Shown here: positions 1-9,526 of the stretch, one piece after another
Layout: every line of letters begins with the position of its first letter
Numbering within the stretch: the first letter of the stretch is position 1
Source of the DNA: Pseudolysobacter antarcticus
GTDB lineage: Bacteria > Pseudomonadota > Gammaproteobacteria > Xanthomonadales > Rhodanobacteraceae
DNA: 64,000 bases
Assembly (NCBI RefSeq): GCF_004168365.1
Contig: NZ_CP035704.1
Location: forward strand, 3,348,001-3,412,000
Reading direction: 5' to 3'
Made by a program: the position numbers and the translations under genes
Notes under the pieces: generated by a model
Database searches by the model: none
Told to the model about the DNA's origin: nothing
The model's input: only the letters and a program-made list of their open reading frames with translations

Positions 1-1668
1 GTCGATCACGGCGATATTGGCATCACGATAAGGACTGCTTGCCGGCGTGCTCAGCGCAAACTCGCGCGCAGCGGCAAAGTCATGGCGCCAGACGGCATTG
101 AACATGCGCGCCGAAACCAGCAGCGGCGTTATATCGGCGCGCAGCTCGGCGGTCGCATCCAGCGATTGTCTAGCCTCGTCATGCCGACCGAGCATGTCGA
201 GGAAAAATCCGCGCAGGTAATTCGATTCAAAATTCAATGGATCGGAGATCAAGCCGATTTCGACCTGATGCAGCGCTTGCTCGCCGTAGCCCAGATCCGC
301 GAGGCGGGCGGCGTAGATCGCGCGCAAGATCGAATCGGTCGGATCGAGATTGAGGATGCGCCGGTATTCTTCCATGCAACGCGGCCAGTCGGTGGCGCGC
401 CAGGCCAATGAAGCCAATGCGACGTGCGCATCGATCTGATCGGGGTCCAGCTCAAGCGCGCGCGCCGCTTCGCTTGCCGCCTCGGCGCGAACAGCATCGG
501 TCACCGATGTTGCGCGCAGATCCTGCACCAGCGCACGCGCCAGCAAACCATGCGCGCGTGCATAACTCGGCGCGCGCGCAACCAGCGCATGTAGCTTATC
601 GACCAATTCCGGATGTTCCGGCATATTGTTCGGCTCCCACAATTTGCGGCGCAGCTCAAGGTAATCGCGGAACCATTGCGGTTCGGCACCCGCATCGGTC
701 ACAGCATTGGCAAGGCCGAGCTTCAGTGTCATTGCTTGCGCGACGGCTTGCGCGATTTCGCGCTGGATCGAAAACACATCGGCAAACTTGCGATCAAAAT
801 CCTGCGCCCACGCGGTTCGACCGCCGGGGATTTCGATCAGGCGCAAATCGATACGCAACTGATCGCCGGATTGACGCAAGCTGCCTTCGAGCGCGTGCGT
901 AACGTGCAGCCGCTCGCTCAATTGATTGAGGTCGAACTTGTCTTCCTGCGCACGCGCCGCCGAGGTGCGCGAGATCAAATGCAGGCCTTCGATATGCGCG
1001 AGTCGAGTGATCAGTTCCTCGCTGAGTCCTTCGGCGAGTGCCGCATCGCCCGGCGTATTGCCGACCGGATGCAGCGGCAGTACCACCAGCACCGGCGCAG
1101 TATTCGTCGCCACCGGCACTGCGTGACGCAGGGTGAAATACGTGATGATTGCGGCGACCACCAACAGCGCGAAAATGCCAAGCGAGCGAGTCGCCCGAGT
1201 GCGCGTTGGCGATAAGACATGCTCGACCACGGAATCGGTTACAGCAACAGCCGCGGGTGGAGTAACGCCGGTATTTGTCGCAGCTGAAACGACGATGGCC
1301 TGCACCGATGGCAGCGATAAATCGTCTGCAACCAGCGATGGTTTGATCGTCGCGTCGAAGCGATAACCGACGCCATGCAGTGTGTGCAGATACTGATGGG
1401 CGTTGGCGCTTTCACCGAGCGCCTGGCGGATCAACGTAATGACGCGATTGAGCACGCCCGGGGTGATATGACGATGGCCCCACACCGCATCGAGAATTTC
1501 ATCGCGGCCGAATGCGCGCCCCGGATGATTGGCGAGCAGGCATAGCACGGCAAATGCCTTCGGTTCGAGTGGAGTTTCGACACCATCGACAAACAGGCGC
1601 CGTCCTGCAACGTCGATTTCGACCGCATCGAAAACGATCGAACCTGTTGCCGCCGCACTTCCCGTCAT
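1..1668 (-). CDS. CadC-type winged-helix / TPR membrane regulator (3' end outside window)
   Basis: The frame is open from an ATG at 1668 to the window edge, giving 556 codons without a stop. An SD-like GGAG lies just upstream of the ATG. Residues about 8-105 form an OmpR/PhoB-type winged helix, with typical elements such as LEPKAFAVLCLLANHPGRAF and LHTLHGVGYRFD. A hydrophobic span with core LGIFALLVVAAIITYF (about 157-177) is a single membrane segment. After it comes the VLPLHPVGNTPGDAALAEGL region common in this regulator class, then TPR-like helices to the edge. Known CadC/ToxR-like proteins bind DNA from the membrane and sense through the exported part; the signal here is unknown. It is divergent from the small secreted gene at 1890, a possible target (inference). 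Confidence 0.85.
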   Translation of the reverse strand, partial: MTGSAAATGSIVFDAVEIDVAGRRLFVDGVETPLEPKAFAVLCLLANHPGRAFGRDEILDAVWGHRHITPGVLNRVITLIRQALGESANAHQYLHTLHGVGYRFDATIKPSLVADDLSLPSVQAIVVSAATNTGVTPPAAVAVTDSVVEHVLSPTRTRATRSLGIFALLVVAAIITYFTLRHAVPVATNTAPVLVVLPLHPVGNTPGDAALAEGLSEELITRLAHIEGLHLISRTSAARAQEDKFDLNQLSERLHVTHALEGSLRQSGDQLRIDLRLIEIPGGRTAWAQDFDRKFADVFSIQREIAQAVAQAMTLKLGLANAVTDAGAEPQWFRDYLELRRKLWEPNNMPEHPELVDKLHALVARAPSYARAHGLLARALVQDLRATSVTDAVRAEAASEAARALELDPDQIDAHVALASLAWRATDWPRCMEEYRRILNLDPTDSILRAIYAARLADLGYGEQALHQVEIGLISDPLNFESNYLRGFFLDMLGRHDEARQSLDATAELRADITPLLVSARMFNAVWRHDFAAAREFALSTPASSPYRDANIAVID

Positions 1669-1889
1669 ACCCGCTCCGTTTCAGCAAAATTGACGACCGA
1701 ATGAAAATTATTCATCGGATCAATGTGTTGTGCATTCAAAAAGACCGCCCTAAGCATTTCCTAAGGTTTTCCCGGCGTTAACCAATGGACTTCCCCGCCA
1801 TCGCATCAAGCATGCAATCGGATGAAGCGCGAATCTCTCTCCACCGACGCAATGCCGCGCCGATGCACCAAACCCAACGGAGATTTACC

Positions 1890-2225
1890 ATGAATATTGT
1901 ACGCCTCAGCCTCACCGTCCTGACTCTCGCTGCCGCCAATATCTGTGCCGCGCAGGACACCGCCCACACTGCACTGAATTCGATCACCGTATCTGACAAC
2001 GCACGGATCGTTGTGAGTTGCCAAAATGAACGCGTGCCCAGCCAGCGCGCCGTGGCCGACCTGCTGGATACAAACAACGCATCGCGCATCCACGCCGAAC
2101 GTGAGCACCTGATCCACATCGCCCATCGCGAATGCCTGCACGGCTATCGCGATGTGGCGTTCGTGAGTGATGGATCGCAATCGCTACCAACCTTGGCAAT
2201 CGTCGAACCGACGAAATCACAATGA
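1890..2225 (+). CDS. Small secreted protein of unknown function
   Basis: A 111-residue protein. The start at 1890 is preferred over an upstream in-frame ATG at 1785 because a GGAG sits 7 nt before it and the protein then begins with a clean signal peptide (MNIVRLSLTVLTLAAANICAAQ). The mature part is about 90 residues and contains two cysteines (in VVSCQN and HRECLHG) that could form a disulfide. I recognise no domain. It is divergent from the CadC-like regulator, and the 221 bp between them probably hold both promoters. It is followed by a 236-bp gap before parC and is probably its own transcription unit. Confidence 0.65.
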   Translation: MNIVRLSLTVLTLAAANICAAQDTAHTALNSITVSDNARIVVSCQNERVPSQRAVADLLDTNNASRIHAEREHLIHIAHRECLHGYRDVAFVSDGSQSLPTLAIVEPTKSQ

Positions 2226-2461
2226 ACACGAGACATGTCAATTTGCTGCATCGATTTTCATCGTAAAAGAAGAGATAAAACGATACAAATTTTGGTCGGT
2301 ATCTTGGGCGTGGGAACCGGCGCCATACACATCGCGCGCTGTCAACTTGGCGGCGCGCGCAAACAAACCTTAACCCCACCGCCTAAATCCGGCACAATTC
2401 GCGATTGGCTAGCCGCGCTTCGGCGCGCGCTGGCCCCTGAGTCAACTTCATCGCGAATTCC

Positions 2462-4702
2462 ATGAACATCCAGTCGAACTTCGAACAGATTCCGCTCAAG
2501 GATTACGCCGAGCGCGCCTACCTTGATTACTCCATGTATGTGGTGCTGGATCGCGCCCTGCCGTTCATCGGCGACGGGCTCAAGCCGGTGCAGCGGCGCA
2601 TCATTTATGCGATGAGCGAGCTTGGGCTGGAATCCACCGCCAAGCCGAAAAAATCCGCACGCACGATCGGCGACGTGATCGGCAAATTCCATCCGCACGG
2701 CGACAGCGCGTGTTACGAGGCGATGGTGCTGATGGCGCAGCCGTTCTCGTATCGTTATCCGCTGGTGAATGGTCAGGGCAACTTCGGTTCGCCGGACGAT
2801 CCGAAATCGTTTGCGGCAATGCGCTACACGGAATCCAAGCTCACGCCGATCGCGGAATTGCTGCTGCAGGAACTCGGCCAAGGCACGGTCGAGTGGACGC
2901 CGAATTTCGACGGCACCTTGAACGAACCATCATGGTTGCCGGCGCGTGTGCCGCATGTTTTGTTGAACGGTTCGATGGGCATTGCGGTCGGCATGGCGAC
3001 CGATATTCCACCGCACAATTTGCGTGAAGTCGCGAGCGCGTGCATTCGCCTGCTCGATGATCCCGAGGCGACCGTGCGCGATTTGTGCGAGCACATCCAG
3101 GCGCCGGATTATCCGACTGCGGCAGAAATTATTTCGCCGCGCAGCGAGCTGCTGACGATGTACGAAACCGGCAGCGGCAGCGTACGTGCGCGTGGCATGT
3201 ATATGAAAGAAGATGGCAACGTCGTCATCACGGCGCTGCCGCATCAGGTATCGCCGTCGAAAATTCTCGAGCAGATCGCGGCGCAAATGCGCGCGAAAAA
3301 ACTGCCGATGCTGGAAGACCTGCGCGACGAATCGGATCATCTCAACGCGATCCGTCTCGTGCTGGTGCCGCGCTCAAATCGCGTCGATGTGGACGAGATG
3401 ATGCAGCATCTTTTCGCCACCACCGATCTGGAAAAAAGTTTCCGCGTCAACCTCAACATGATCGGGCTGGATGGCCGGCCGCAGGTCAAGAATCTCAAGG
3501 TGATCCTGAGCGAGTGGCTGCGCTTCCGCACCGATACAGTGACGCGTCGTTTGCAGCATCGGCTGGCCAAGGTCGAGCGTCGCCTGCACTTGCTCGAAGG
3601 CTTGCGCATCGCGTTCTTGAATCTTGATGAAGTCATCCGCATCGTGCGCACCGAGGAAGAACCCAAACCGGTATTGATGGCGCGGTTCAAGCTCAGCGAG
3701 GAGCAGACCGACTACATTCTCGAAACGCGTTTGCGCCAGCTCGCGCGTCTCGAAGAAATGAAAATCAATGGCGAGCGCGACGAACTCGAAGAAGAGCGCG
3801 CACGCATCAACGTGCTGCTGAATTCCAAGGCGCGCCTGAAGACGCTGATCAAGGATGAACTGAAAGCCGACGCGCTGAAATACGGCGACGTGCGCCGCTC
3901 GCCACTGGTCGAACGCGCGGTGTCGCAGGCACTCGCCGAAAGTGCGCTGGTGGTGTCCGAACCGCTGACGATCGTGCTGTCCGAAAAAGGCTGGGTGCGC
4001 GCGGCGAAAGGTCATGATGTCGATGGTGCAAGCCTGAATTATCGCGATGGCGACAGCCTGCTGGCGACGACACGCGGACGCACCACACAGCAGGTCGCGT
4101 TCATCGATTCGACCGGGCGCAGTTATTCGGCGGCGGCACATTCTTTGCCCTCGGCGCGTGGCAACGGCGAGCCGCTGAGTGGACGTTTCAGCCTGCCGAC
4201 CGGCGCGCATTTCGATACGCTGATCGCCGCCGAGAACGAACAGAAACTCGTGCTCGCATCAAACCTCGGCTACGGATTTGTGATCAGTTTTGAGGCGCTG
4301 GTCGGGCAGAAAAAAGCCGGCAAGCAAATCCTCTCGATGGACGATAAAGCGCGCGTACTACTTCCAGCGCTGGTCGCCGATAGCGCGCGCGATCGCATCG
4401 TCGTCGCCACCAGCGGCGGCCATGTGCTGATGTTTTCGGTCGCCGAATTGCCCGAACTCGACAAGGGCGGCAAAGGTAACAAACTCATCGAGATTCCCAA
4501 GGCAAAACTGGCCGAAGGCGAACGCCTGGTCGGCATCGCCGTGGTGACGGAAAGCCGCGGCGAAGTCACACTGTACGCCGGCAGTCGCAAACTGATTTTG
4601 AAGTGGAACGACCTCGTCGAATACGGCGGCAACCGCGCCGGACGCGGCGGTTTGTTGCCACGCGGATTCCAGCGTGTGGAGCGCATCGAAACCAGCGCTT
4701 AG
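2462..4702 (+). CDS. parC: DNA topoisomerase IV subunit A
   Basis: A 746-residue protein, the usual ParC length. It forms the DNA breakage-reunion subunit of topoisomerase IV, which with ParE decatenates replicated chromosomes. The winged-helix/tower part is N-terminal. The catalytic tyrosine is Tyr122 in AAMRYTES. The quinolone-resistance region reads [12 protein letters not shown] with Ser82 and Glu86, the positions equivalent to E. coli Ser80 and Glu84, both the sensitive wild-type residues. The C-terminal third is the beta-pinwheel DNA-wrapping domain. ParC is favoured over GyrA because of length and because the sequence around the active site matches ParC. parE is not adjacent. The next gene converges on it. 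Confidence 0.97.
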   Translation: MNIQSNFEQIPLKDYAERAYLDYSMYVVLDRALPFIGDGLKPVQRRIIYAMSELGLESTAKPKKSARTIGDVIGKFHPHGDSACYEAMVLMAQPFSYRYPLVNGQGNFGSPDDPKSFAAMRYTESKLTPIAELLLQELGQGTVEWTPNFDGTLNEPSWLPARVPHVLLNGSMGIAVGMATDIPPHNLREVASACIRLLDDPEATVRDLCEHIQAPDYPTAAEIISPRSELLTMYETGSGSVRARGMYMKEDGNVVITALPHQVSPSKILEQIAAQMRAKKLPMLEDLRDESDHLNAIRLVLVPRSNRVDVDEMMQHLFATTDLEKSFRVNLNMIGLDGRPQVKNLKVILSEWLRFRTDTVTRRLQHRLAKVERRLHLLEGLRIAFLNLDEVIRIVRTEEEPKPVLMARFKLSEEQTDYILETRLRQLARLEEMKINGERDELEEERARINVLLNSKARLKTLIKDELKADALKYGDVRRSPLVERAVSQALAESALVVSEPLTIVLSEKGWVRAAKGHDVDGASLNYRDGDSLLATTRGRTTQQVAFIDSTGRSYSAAAHSLPSARGNGEPLSGRFSLPTGAHFDTLIAAENEQKLVLASNLGYGFVISFEALVGQKKAGKQILSMDDKARVLLPALVADSARDRIVVATSGGHVLMFSVAELPELDKGGKGNKLIEIPKAKLAEGERLVGIAVVTESRGEVTLYAGSRKLILKWNDLVEYGGNRAGRGGLLPRGFQRVERIETSA

Positions 4703-4853
4703 AGTCGTTTCAATACAACAAGAAAACTCCGCACCAGCAATCGCGGGTGCGCGCCAATCGCAAGGCGTTGCGCTCTCGTTCTCTCTGGCGATAAGCGCAT
4801 CGTCGGATACCCGCTATCCATGATGCACGAAGGCTGGCTTCGCGCAGTCGTTC

Positions 4854-6239
4854 TCATATGTCGTGGGTCATACCGGATTGCGGTAGCGTGACGGTCGTGC
4901 CGAAGCGGTCGTGCAAGAGCGTCGAAAACGCGTTGCGCGCCGAATCCTCGCCATGCACGAGAGCTACCGGTGGATGGTTCGGACTTGCGGCATACCACTC
5001 GACCAGACTTTGTTGGTCGGCATGCGCGGAGAGACCACCGACAGTATGAATTTGCGCCCGCACCGGGATGTCTGCACCGAACAGCTTGACGTGAGTCAGA
5101 CCATTCACCAGCAGGCGACCGAGCGTGCCCGCGGCCTGATAGCCGACGAACAATACATGCGCGTTTGGCTTGGCGAGATTGTTCGCAATGTGATGGCGAA
5201 CGCGACCACCATTGGCCATGCCTGACCCGGCGATGATGATCGCGCCGCCCGTCACAGCATTGATCGCCTTGCTGTCCTCAACGCTTGCGCTGACATGAAG
5301 GTTCGGCAACGCAAACGGCTTGATCCGTCCCGCCCACACTTTCGCGGCATCGGTGTCGAACAACTCCGTGTGATGATCGTAAACACCCATCACTTTGGCG
5401 GCCATCGGGCTGTCGAGGAAAATCTTCCAGCCGGCAAGATTCCAGTCGTCGAAATGCTCAGCAAACCAGTACAACAACTCCTGGCTGCGGCCCACTGCGA
5501 ACGCCGGGATCACAACGTTGCCGCCGTCGGCGCGTGCCTTCTCGAAAATCGATCCGAGCTCGGCCACTGTCGCAGCGCGATCCTTGTGGTTGCGATCACC
5601 GTAAGTGGACTCCATCACGATCAGATCAGCCGCTGGCGCCGGCGTCGGATCGCGCAAGATCGGCGTGCCTTTCATGCCGATGTCGCCGGAAAAAATCAGA
5701 GTTCTGGGCGGGGATTCGCTCGCCCGCAATTCCAAGATGCTGGAGCCGAGAATATGGCCGGCGTCATGCAGACGCAGCGTCACGCCGGGGAGAATTTCGT
5801 TGGCGATTTCATAAGGCAGCGGGCGCAACAATTTCTGCGCCGCGGCCACATCGTCACGGGTGTATAGCGGTTGTATTTCCGGTGTGCCGGCGACGCGATC
5901 GCGATTGGCGAAATCCGCCGCGTTCTCGGCCAGTGATGCTGCATCCAGCAGCATGATCGGTAGCAGATCGCAGGTCGCTGCTTGGGCGAAGATCGGCCCG
6001 GTAAAACCGCGCTTGACCAGCAGCGGCACGCGACCGATGTGATCGATATGCGCATGGCTCAGCACCAGCGCGTCGATGCTCGCAGGATCGAACGCAAACG
6101 GCTCCAGGTTGCGCGCCTCGGCTTCGCGACTGCCCTGCACCATGCCGCAGTCGAGCAGGATGCGTTTGCCACACGCTTCGAGCATATGACATGAACCCGT
6201 AACTTCGCCGCCCGCCGCACCATTAAAAGTGATCCGCAT
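4854..6239 (-). CDS. Beta-CASP metallo-beta-lactamase RNase/exonuclease family protein
   Basis: A 461-residue protein of the YSH1/CPSF73-like (COG1236) type. The metal-binding motif is SHAHIDHIGR with His62, His64, Asp66 and His67. Later parts show the beta-CASP elements: FSGDIG, MESTYGDR, FAVGRSQELL and the final GGLSAHADQ. No KH domain is present. Family members are zinc-dependent RNA-processing nucleases; the substrate here is unknown. I chose the ATG at 6239 (MRITFNG) over a TTG 42 nt upstream, because the conserved fold begins there and the extra residues look like non-coding translation. It is convergent with parC. Its promoter should lie in 6240-6402. Confidence 0.88.
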   Translation of the reverse strand: MRITFNGAAGGEVTGSCHMLEACGKRILLDCGMVQGSREAEARNLEPFAFDPASIDALVLSHAHIDHIGRVPLLVKRGFTGPIFAQAATCDLLPIMLLDAASLAENAADFANRDRVAGTPEIQPLYTRDDVAAAQKLLRPLPYEIANEILPGVTLRLHDAGHILGSSILELRASESPPRTLIFSGDIGMKGTPILRDPTPAPAADLIVMESTYGDRNHKDRAATVAELGSIFEKARADGGNVVIPAFAVGRSQELLYWFAEHFDDWNLAGWKIFLDSPMAAKVMGVYDHHTELFDTDAAKVWAGRIKPFALPNLHVSASVEDSKAINAVTGGAIIIAGSGMANGGRVRHHIANNLAKPNAHVLFVGYQAAGTLGRLLVNGLTHVKLFGADIPVRAQIHTVGGLSAHADQQSLVEWYAASPNHPPVALVHGEDSARNAFSTLLHDRFGTTVTLPQSGMTHDI

Positions 6240-6402
6240 GATCGTTACCCCGTCACAATTAAAAGCTGAAGGTAACAGCAATGAAGGCGGTCGGGTTAGT
6301 GAGCGTTCGCTGGAACAGTTGGCCCTCGTGCAGGCGCACTTTTGCGGGGCAGAATTCAGCGCCTATGTCTAATATGCATGCGGAGGAAGAACGCTTTTTG
6401 CG

Positions 6403-7227
6403 TCAGCTACTGAGATTTCTAGAATGCTTGGTAACTGCATCGCGGCGCATCGTTGCAACACAGCCCGCTATAGCCAAGAGTGCGATCAACGAATACAACC
6501 ACGCACCATGCAATGCTGGAATGGGTGCCGCAGCGATTACGAGAGGGAGTTGGGCCACCACTACCTGCCCTCCTGACCGTCTGTCGACGAAATTGATTGT
6601 GTATGTGCCGGCGGCGAGTGCGGGCATGCTGAACTGAAAAGGACCGTAGGTCAGCCCCGGCGTCCACGGAGGACACTCAAAAGGGCAGCCAAATTGCAAG
6701 TTCGCAGTAATAATGTTGCCTGAGACGGTGCCATAGCCCACTCTCCCACTCTGTACCACTCCCCCCGGCACGACCAAGAAACCGTAGGCAACAAATGACT
6801 GATTGGCTTGCGGTATCGCTGGAACGGTCACCAGCTGCGGCGCTGGAGGAGTCGGTATCGCACCACCCACATCGAGCGGGAATTGCGCGATAAGCTGCGT
6901 TGGCATGTCTGCAGGTACGACCCTTAATATATAGCTTCCCGCGGCAAGTGCCGGCAAATCCAGCGTGTGCACCCCGTAATACGGACTTTTACACCCGGAA
7001 CTGCACAGATTTTGATAATGCGCCGTGATTATATTGTCGGCGACATCGACTTGAAACATGCCCAAGTCAGTTCCGGGAAAATATGCATCGACGTTAAAAG
7101 GGGTGTTGGCGGGAGGCGGTAAATGGAACGGAACCATTTCCGGCACCGGATCAGCCAGGCACGGTGCAACGTGGAATAAAACGAGCCAAAAGGCGGCGAG
7201 CAGAAGCAATTGGCCCATGCGAATCAT
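6403..7227 (-). CDS. Secreted protein with IPTL-CTERM-like C-terminal anchor
   Basis: A 274-residue protein. The start at 7227 gives a signal peptide (core LLLLAAFWLVLFHVAPCLA). The middle holds two similar halves. Each has a PxNTPFNVDAYF/ANQSFVAYGF-like strand, a pair of cysteines (SSGCKSP, GCPFECPPW) and a LPALAAGSYIL / MPALAAGTYTI repeat, suggesting two duplicated beta-sandwich domains. The C-terminus reads PIPALHGAWLYSL, a hydrophobic helix, then Arg-Arg, which fits the IPTL-CTERM sorting pattern. That signal is thought to direct processing and surface anchoring by an exosortase-like enzyme, which is not in this window. It is divergent from the beta-helix array that starts at 7506. Confidence 0.8.
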   Translation of the reverse strand: MIRMGQLLLLAAFWLVLFHVAPCLADPVPEMVPFHLPPPANTPFNVDAYFPGTDLGMFQVDVADNIITAHYQNLCSSGCKSPYYGVHTLDLPALAAGSYILRVVPADMPTQLIAQFPLDVGGAIPTPPAPQLVTVPAIPQANQSFVAYGFLVVPGGVVQSGRVGYGTVSGNIITANLQFGCPFECPPWTPGLTYGPFQFSMPALAAGTYTINFVDRRSGGQVVVAQLPLVIAAAPIPALHGAWLYSLIALLAIAGCVATMRRDAVTKHSRNLSS

Positions 7228-7434
7228 TGCGAGATATCCAGTGTGAGGGAAAGACACGAATCCGATGTTTACGCACGCAAAGTAGCACAACTCGCGTGTC
7301 TGACCGCCGTCGCACGGAGCGCAGCGGCTCGGGACCTGGTAGCAACTTTATCCTTGGCGAACTCGTTAGAGCGCAATGCTGCATCGCCGATGCACTGTCA
7401 TCACTATTGCGAAAGAATTCTTTCGCCCTCGACG

Positions 7435-7472
7435 ATGGCGCTACCAACCGCTGTATTCCGTTCCTCGACACA
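7435..7472 (+). promoter_or_regulatory. Conserved upstream element, copy 1 (possible leader ORF)
   Basis: First of four copies of ATGKCGCTR-N11-ATTNCGTTCCTCGA (here ATGGCGCTA ... ATTCCGTTCCTCGA). CGTTCCTCGA is identical in all four copies, and its distance from the ATG is exactly 24 nt in each. The CGTTCC block lies 47 nt before the beta-helix start at 7506. Read as codons it begins M-A-L and contains F-R-S-S-T-Q-A. This reading frame runs past the main start in a different frame to 7572. Whether it is a transcriptional or translational element is not decided by the sequence. Confidence 0.6.
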
Positions 7473-7505
7473 AGCGCATTGCTGCGATGTTTTCGAGGAT
7501 TTTCC

Positions 7506-9419
7506 ATGCTCACGATTTTGCGATTTTTGCTACTTTCCGGCGCGTGCCTGCTCGGCTGGACTCAAGCGATAGCGAATTGTCTGCCGAGCGTTCCGCCGCC
7601 GACGTTTTATGTCGGCAGCGACAACCAGTGCGATTACGCCACGATCCAGGCCGCGATCAGCGCCGTGTCAACGAGCGCTACGTGCGCGCCGAATATCGTG
7701 ATCACGAACGAAATTGCGTGGACGGCGCAGCATCTGAGCATCGACAACCGATCGCTCAATTTGATCGGCAGCAGTAGTGGTTGCGGCATCGGTGGCACAA
7801 CCGGCATCTCCGCCATGGGTGACATCCCCGATAAAGCCATACCCGCGCCAAAAGTGACGATCAGCGGCGCAGGACAGACCAGCGCCAGCGTGATCAGCAT
7901 CACCGGCAACAGCAATGTCACGCTGAAATTTCTGCAGGTCAGCGGCGGCAATCGCGCCGGTTTCGGCGGCGGCATATTTTTTGGCGGTGCGGGCTCGCTC
8001 ACGTTGGATACCTCGACCATTTCCGCCAATCAGGCCAGTTATGGTGGTGGCATCGCGATGGCACCCAGCGGCAGCGCCACACTCACGCTGCTGGCAAACT
8101 CGCTGGTCAAAAACAACGTCGCGACAGTCTCGGGTGGCGGTGTGCTCATCGAAGGCGACACCCATTTGATCCTCGTCGCCAATCAGACCCAGCTGTTCTC
8201 CAACACCGCCAACAACGGTTATGGCGGCGGCCTCTACATCGTCGGCCCGGCGCACGCGGATATTGGTTCCCCCGGAGATAATACTCACGGCACAAACAAC
8301 GCCGGCGTGATCGCAAATAACTCCGCGGCATACGGCGGTGGCATCGCCGCATTTGGCAGTTCGAGCGCGGCCAATCAGGACGCCGTCGTCAATTTGTTCA
8401 CAACGGATGCGCAGCGACCGGTAAACCTTCAAGCCAACATTGCATCGATCAATGGCGGCGCGATTTATCTCAAACCTTATCAAAATTCCAGCTTCCGCTC
8501 GGCAGCAAAAGTGTGCGCTTTCAATTTTCGCATCGATGCCAACTCGGCCGCCGAAGGTGCTGCGATTTATCTGGATTCCTTCATCGATCCGGCCAGAGTG
8601 GATTTTGGTGGCATCGCCGACTTGAACACCGACTCGGTGGCTGGTTGCAATGGCGATGAGGTCGCAGGTTTTGCTGCGGTCGCGTGTGCGGACGACGCAC
8701 CATGCAATGCGCTATCCGGCAATATCGCTCAGGATACAAATCTCAATCCGACTAACCGAGCGATCATTTTTTCCGGCTCAGGTGCCAGCGTGTTCGGCAG
8801 CCATATCAGCTTGCTGCACAATAACGGCGGTTATGTGATTCACGCGATAAACAATGGCGGCATCACCGATCTGATCAGCTCGCTGCTTGCCGACAACCAA
8901 GTCACGCAACAATTGATTCTTGGCGAGAGCGCATTTTTCGATATCGAGAATTCCACCTTCGCCAACAACAGCATTGGCGCCGATCATGTTTTCAAAATCA
9001 CCGACAATTCGTATCTGACCTTGCTCAGAAGCATCATCTACGAGCCTGGCAAACCTACGCTAGATCGCACCAATAGTTCCGGCTCGAACATCGACTACAT
9101 CTTGTCGAACGACATCACGACGCTGACCACACATCCCGGCACCGTGGTGAGCGGCGATCCCAAGTTCGTCGATGTCACCAACGGAAATTATCGCTTGCGC
9201 GCCTATCGGCAAAACGGAAATATCCTTGCATCACCGGCGATCGATTTCATGGCGGCCGGCAATCCCGGCGATGACCTTGATGGCAATCCCGAGGATCAAG
9301 CGGTGCCGCTACTCTGGCGCACTGCTACGCCGCACGATCTTGGCGCGTATGAAGCGCAGCCGATTCTCGACCGAGTTTTCGGCGATGGATTCGGCGACGC
9401 GGTATCGCTAGTGCACTGA
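7506..9419 (+). CDS. Secreted Pmp-like right-handed beta-helix protein 1
   Basis: A 637-residue protein. The start at 7506 is set by GAGGA 6 nt upstream and a signal peptide (MLTILRFLLLSGACLLGW). The frame is open further upstream but without protein-like sequence. After a Cys-containing cap (YVGSDNQCDYATIQAAI) the chain is a long series of beta-helix coils with GGGI and NNSA/NNVA turns (GNRAGFGGGIFF, YGGGIAMAPSG, YGGGLYIVG), like polymorphic outer-membrane and choice-of-anchor-Q proteins. The C-terminus has no membrane helix and ends with LDRVFGDGFG followed by a short hydrophobic tail. It is first in a tandem set with the genes at 9527 and 11554, and is closest to 11554 (same GDA-[VI]-S-[LI]-V end). 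Probably cell-surface or extracellular; ligand unknown. Confidence 0.85.
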   Translation: MLTILRFLLLSGACLLGWTQAIANCLPSVPPPTFYVGSDNQCDYATIQAAISAVSTSATCAPNIVITNEIAWTAQHLSIDNRSLNLIGSSSGCGIGGTTGISAMGDIPDKAIPAPKVTISGAGQTSASVISITGNSNVTLKFLQVSGGNRAGFGGGIFFGGAGSLTLDTSTISANQASYGGGIAMAPSGSATLTLLANSLVKNNVATVSGGGVLIEGDTHLILVANQTQLFSNTANNGYGGGLYIVGPAHADIGSPGDNTHGTNNAGVIANNSAAYGGGIAAFGSSSAANQDAVVNLFTTDAQRPVNLQANIASINGGAIYLKPYQNSSFRSAAKVCAFNFRIDANSAAEGAAIYLDSFIDPARVDFGGIADLNTDSVAGCNGDEVAGFAAVACADDAPCNALSGNIAQDTNLNPTNRAIIFSGSGASVFGSHISLLHNNGGYVIHAINNGGITDLISSLLADNQVTQQLILGESAFFDIENSTFANNSIGADHVFKITDNSYLTLLRSIIYEPGKPTLDRTNSSGSNIDYILSNDITTLTTHPGTVVSGDPKFVDVTNGNYRLRAYRQNGNILASPAIDFMAAGNPGDDLDGNPEDQAVPLLWRTATPHDLGAYEAQPILDRVFGDGFGDAVSLVH

Positions 9420-9456
9420 TCGTTGTCGCGCCGATGCAATCATTTCGCGATTAGCA

Positions 9457-9494
9457 ATGTCGCTGTCGATCGTTGAATTTCGTTCCTCGAAACA
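9457..9494 (+). promoter_or_regulatory. Conserved upstream element, copy 2 (possible 16-residue leader ORF)
   Basis: Same element as at 7435 with ATGTCGCTG and ATTTCGTTCCTCGAAACA, 24 nt apart. It starts 38 nt after the previous gene's stop, and CGTTCC lies 46 nt before the next start. Read as codons, 9457-9507 would encode MSLSIVEFRSSKQAMR and stop before the SD sequence of the main gene. No clear SD precedes this small ORF. Confidence 0.6.
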
Positions 9495-9526
9495 AGCCAT
9501 GCGTTAGCAGGCATTCGGGAATCATC

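Noticed and set aside
4703-4853. Possible tRNA or small RNA between parC and the nuclease gene
   Set aside because: No cloverleaf or T-loop motif could be drawn; the region lies between convergent genes.
7164-7505. N-terminal extension of the first beta-helix protein
   Set aside because: Open by chance; the SD and signal peptide place the start at 7506, and the extension would overlap the upstream element.
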